DNA from: Desulfocapsa sp.
GTDB taxonomy: Bacteria; Desulfobacterota; Desulfobulbia; Desulfobulbales; Desulfocapsaceae
Direction: 5' to 3'
Assembly: GCA_024763035.1 (NCBI GenBank)
Contig: JANTGG010000011.1
Span: 1-44,032 of the forward strand
Length of the DNA stretch: 44,032 nt
The first letter of the stretch is position 1; every line of letters starts with the position of its first letter. Positions 43,666 to 44,032 of this stretch are shown piece after piece. The notes beneath the pieces were generated by a model that was not told where the DNA came from, ran no database searches, and worked only from the letters and a program-made list of their open reading frames with translations. The position numbers and the translations under genes are program-made.

Positions 43666-44032
43666 ATATCCTGCTCATTTCCCCCAACACTCTCACTGTG
43701 CCCTATCCGGTCTACCCCATCGGGCTTGATTATGTGGCGGGCTCTCTTGACGGGAAACATCAGGTGCAGATAGTGGATATGAATATCATACGCCCCTGGG
43801 AATTAACAAATATACTTCGTTCCTTCACTCCCGATATCGTTGGCATTTCATTTCGCAATATCGACAACACGGAAATTGACAAGCCACTCTACTTTATAGA
43901 AGAGTACAAACATCTTATCGAACATATCCGCAGACACTGTCGGGCAGTTATTGTCGGTGGCGGGGCTGGATTCACAATCCTTCCCCACGAATTTTTTGAG
44001 ATCCTTGACCTCGATTACGGGATTGTCGGAGA
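43662..44032 (+). CDS. B12-binding-domain radical SAM protein, 5' part only
   Basis: The first 123 codons are present; the gene runs off the window end. It starts ATGA-overlapped with the KS-CLF stop and reads MNILLISPNTLTVPYPVYPIG then LDYVAGSL, a start typical of B12-binding/radical SAM proteins annotated for lipid biosynthesis beside ladderane-type clusters (from memory). PDIVGISFRNIDNTEID and VIVGGGAGFTILP show the cobalamin-type Rossmann fold; no DxHxxG is seen. The radical SAM half lies beyond the window, so its presence is inferred. Confidence 0.82.
   Translation, partial: MNILLISPNTLTVPYPVYPIGLDYVAGSLDGKHQVQIVDMNIIRPWELTNILRSFTPDIVGISFRNIDNTEIDKPLYFIEEYKHLIEHIRRHCRAVIVGGGAGFTILPHEFFEILDLDYGIVG

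Noticed and set aside
1-44032. CRISPR array, prophage, integrase or insertion sequence
   Set aside because: No regularly spaced direct repeats, cas genes, phage structural genes or transposase frames were seen; the only repeats are the A/B family.

Overview
The window looks like a chromosomal segment of an anaerobic sulfate- or sulfur-metabolising member of the Desulfobacterota, most likely near the Desulfobulbales/Desulfotalea. The reasons are the mix of a TRAP uptake system with ferredoxin-linked 2-oxoacid oxidoreductase (IorAB), large Cache-type sensor kinases, an apparent selenoprotein, and a polyketide/fatty-acid-like lipid cluster rich in radical SAM enzymes. This placement is inferred from gene content; no marker gene such as rRNA is present. 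Base composition looks close to 50% G+C throughout, with no obvious foreign island and no CRISPR array, phage or insertion sequence.

Layout. (1) 0.2-8.0 kb, minus strand: uptake and activation of aryl or 2-oxo acids. It holds iorA, iorB, a phenylacetate-CoA ligase, a tandem ACT protein, a TRAP transporter (dctP, terminator, dctQ, dctM) and a UspA protein. (2) 8.1-15.5 kb, minus strand: a secreted TolB-like/FG-GAP protein, a 1204-residue multi-Cache hybrid histidine kinase and an HDOD-GGDEF diguanylate cyclase. (3) 15.6-19.5 kb, minus strand: an ABC-F ATPase, an Elp3-like radical SAM protein and RNase III. (4) 19.5-21.8 kb, plus strand: tRNA-Cys, cysE and cysK. (5) 21.9-30.7 kb: a radical SAM/SPASM enzyme overlapping a phytoene-desaturase-like flavoprotein. 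Next comes a small PpnP protein on the plus strand. After it is a minus-strand lipid operon: fatty-acid-kinase-like DhaL-DegV fusion, GT2 glycosyltransferase, LpxL-like acyltransferase, ACP, ketosynthase and PlsC-like acyltransferase. (6) 30.6-34.9 kb: a hybrid histidine kinase and a REC-GGDEF protein, joined by overlapping reading frames to the head of that lipid operon. (7) 35.0-35.8 kb: a tandem rhodanese gene with an in-frame UGA and a SECIS-like hairpin. (8) 35.9-44.0 kb: a second lipid block that diverges from about 41.1 kb. Leftward are hotdog dehydratase, FabG, LolA-like protein, DUF3261-like lipoprotein, B12-type radical SAM and AMP-ligase. Rightward are ACP, a ketosynthase/chain-length-factor fusion and another B12-type radical SAM protein cut by the window end.

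The most notable content is the bipartite lipid/polyene cluster. Its core resembles aryl polyene clusters (ACPs, KS, KS-CLF, KR, DH, AMP-ligase, LolA-like carrier, DUF3261 lipoprotein, LpxL-like acyltransferase, GT2). It also has the CrtI-like desaturase and several radical SAM/B12 enzymes characteristic of the ladderane-candidate gene sets of anammox bacteria. The second notable item is the probable selenocysteine-containing rhodanese, which conventional gene calling would split in two. A third is a family of dispersed A/B repeats at about 0, 18.6 and 24.5 kb, which touch gene ends and starts.
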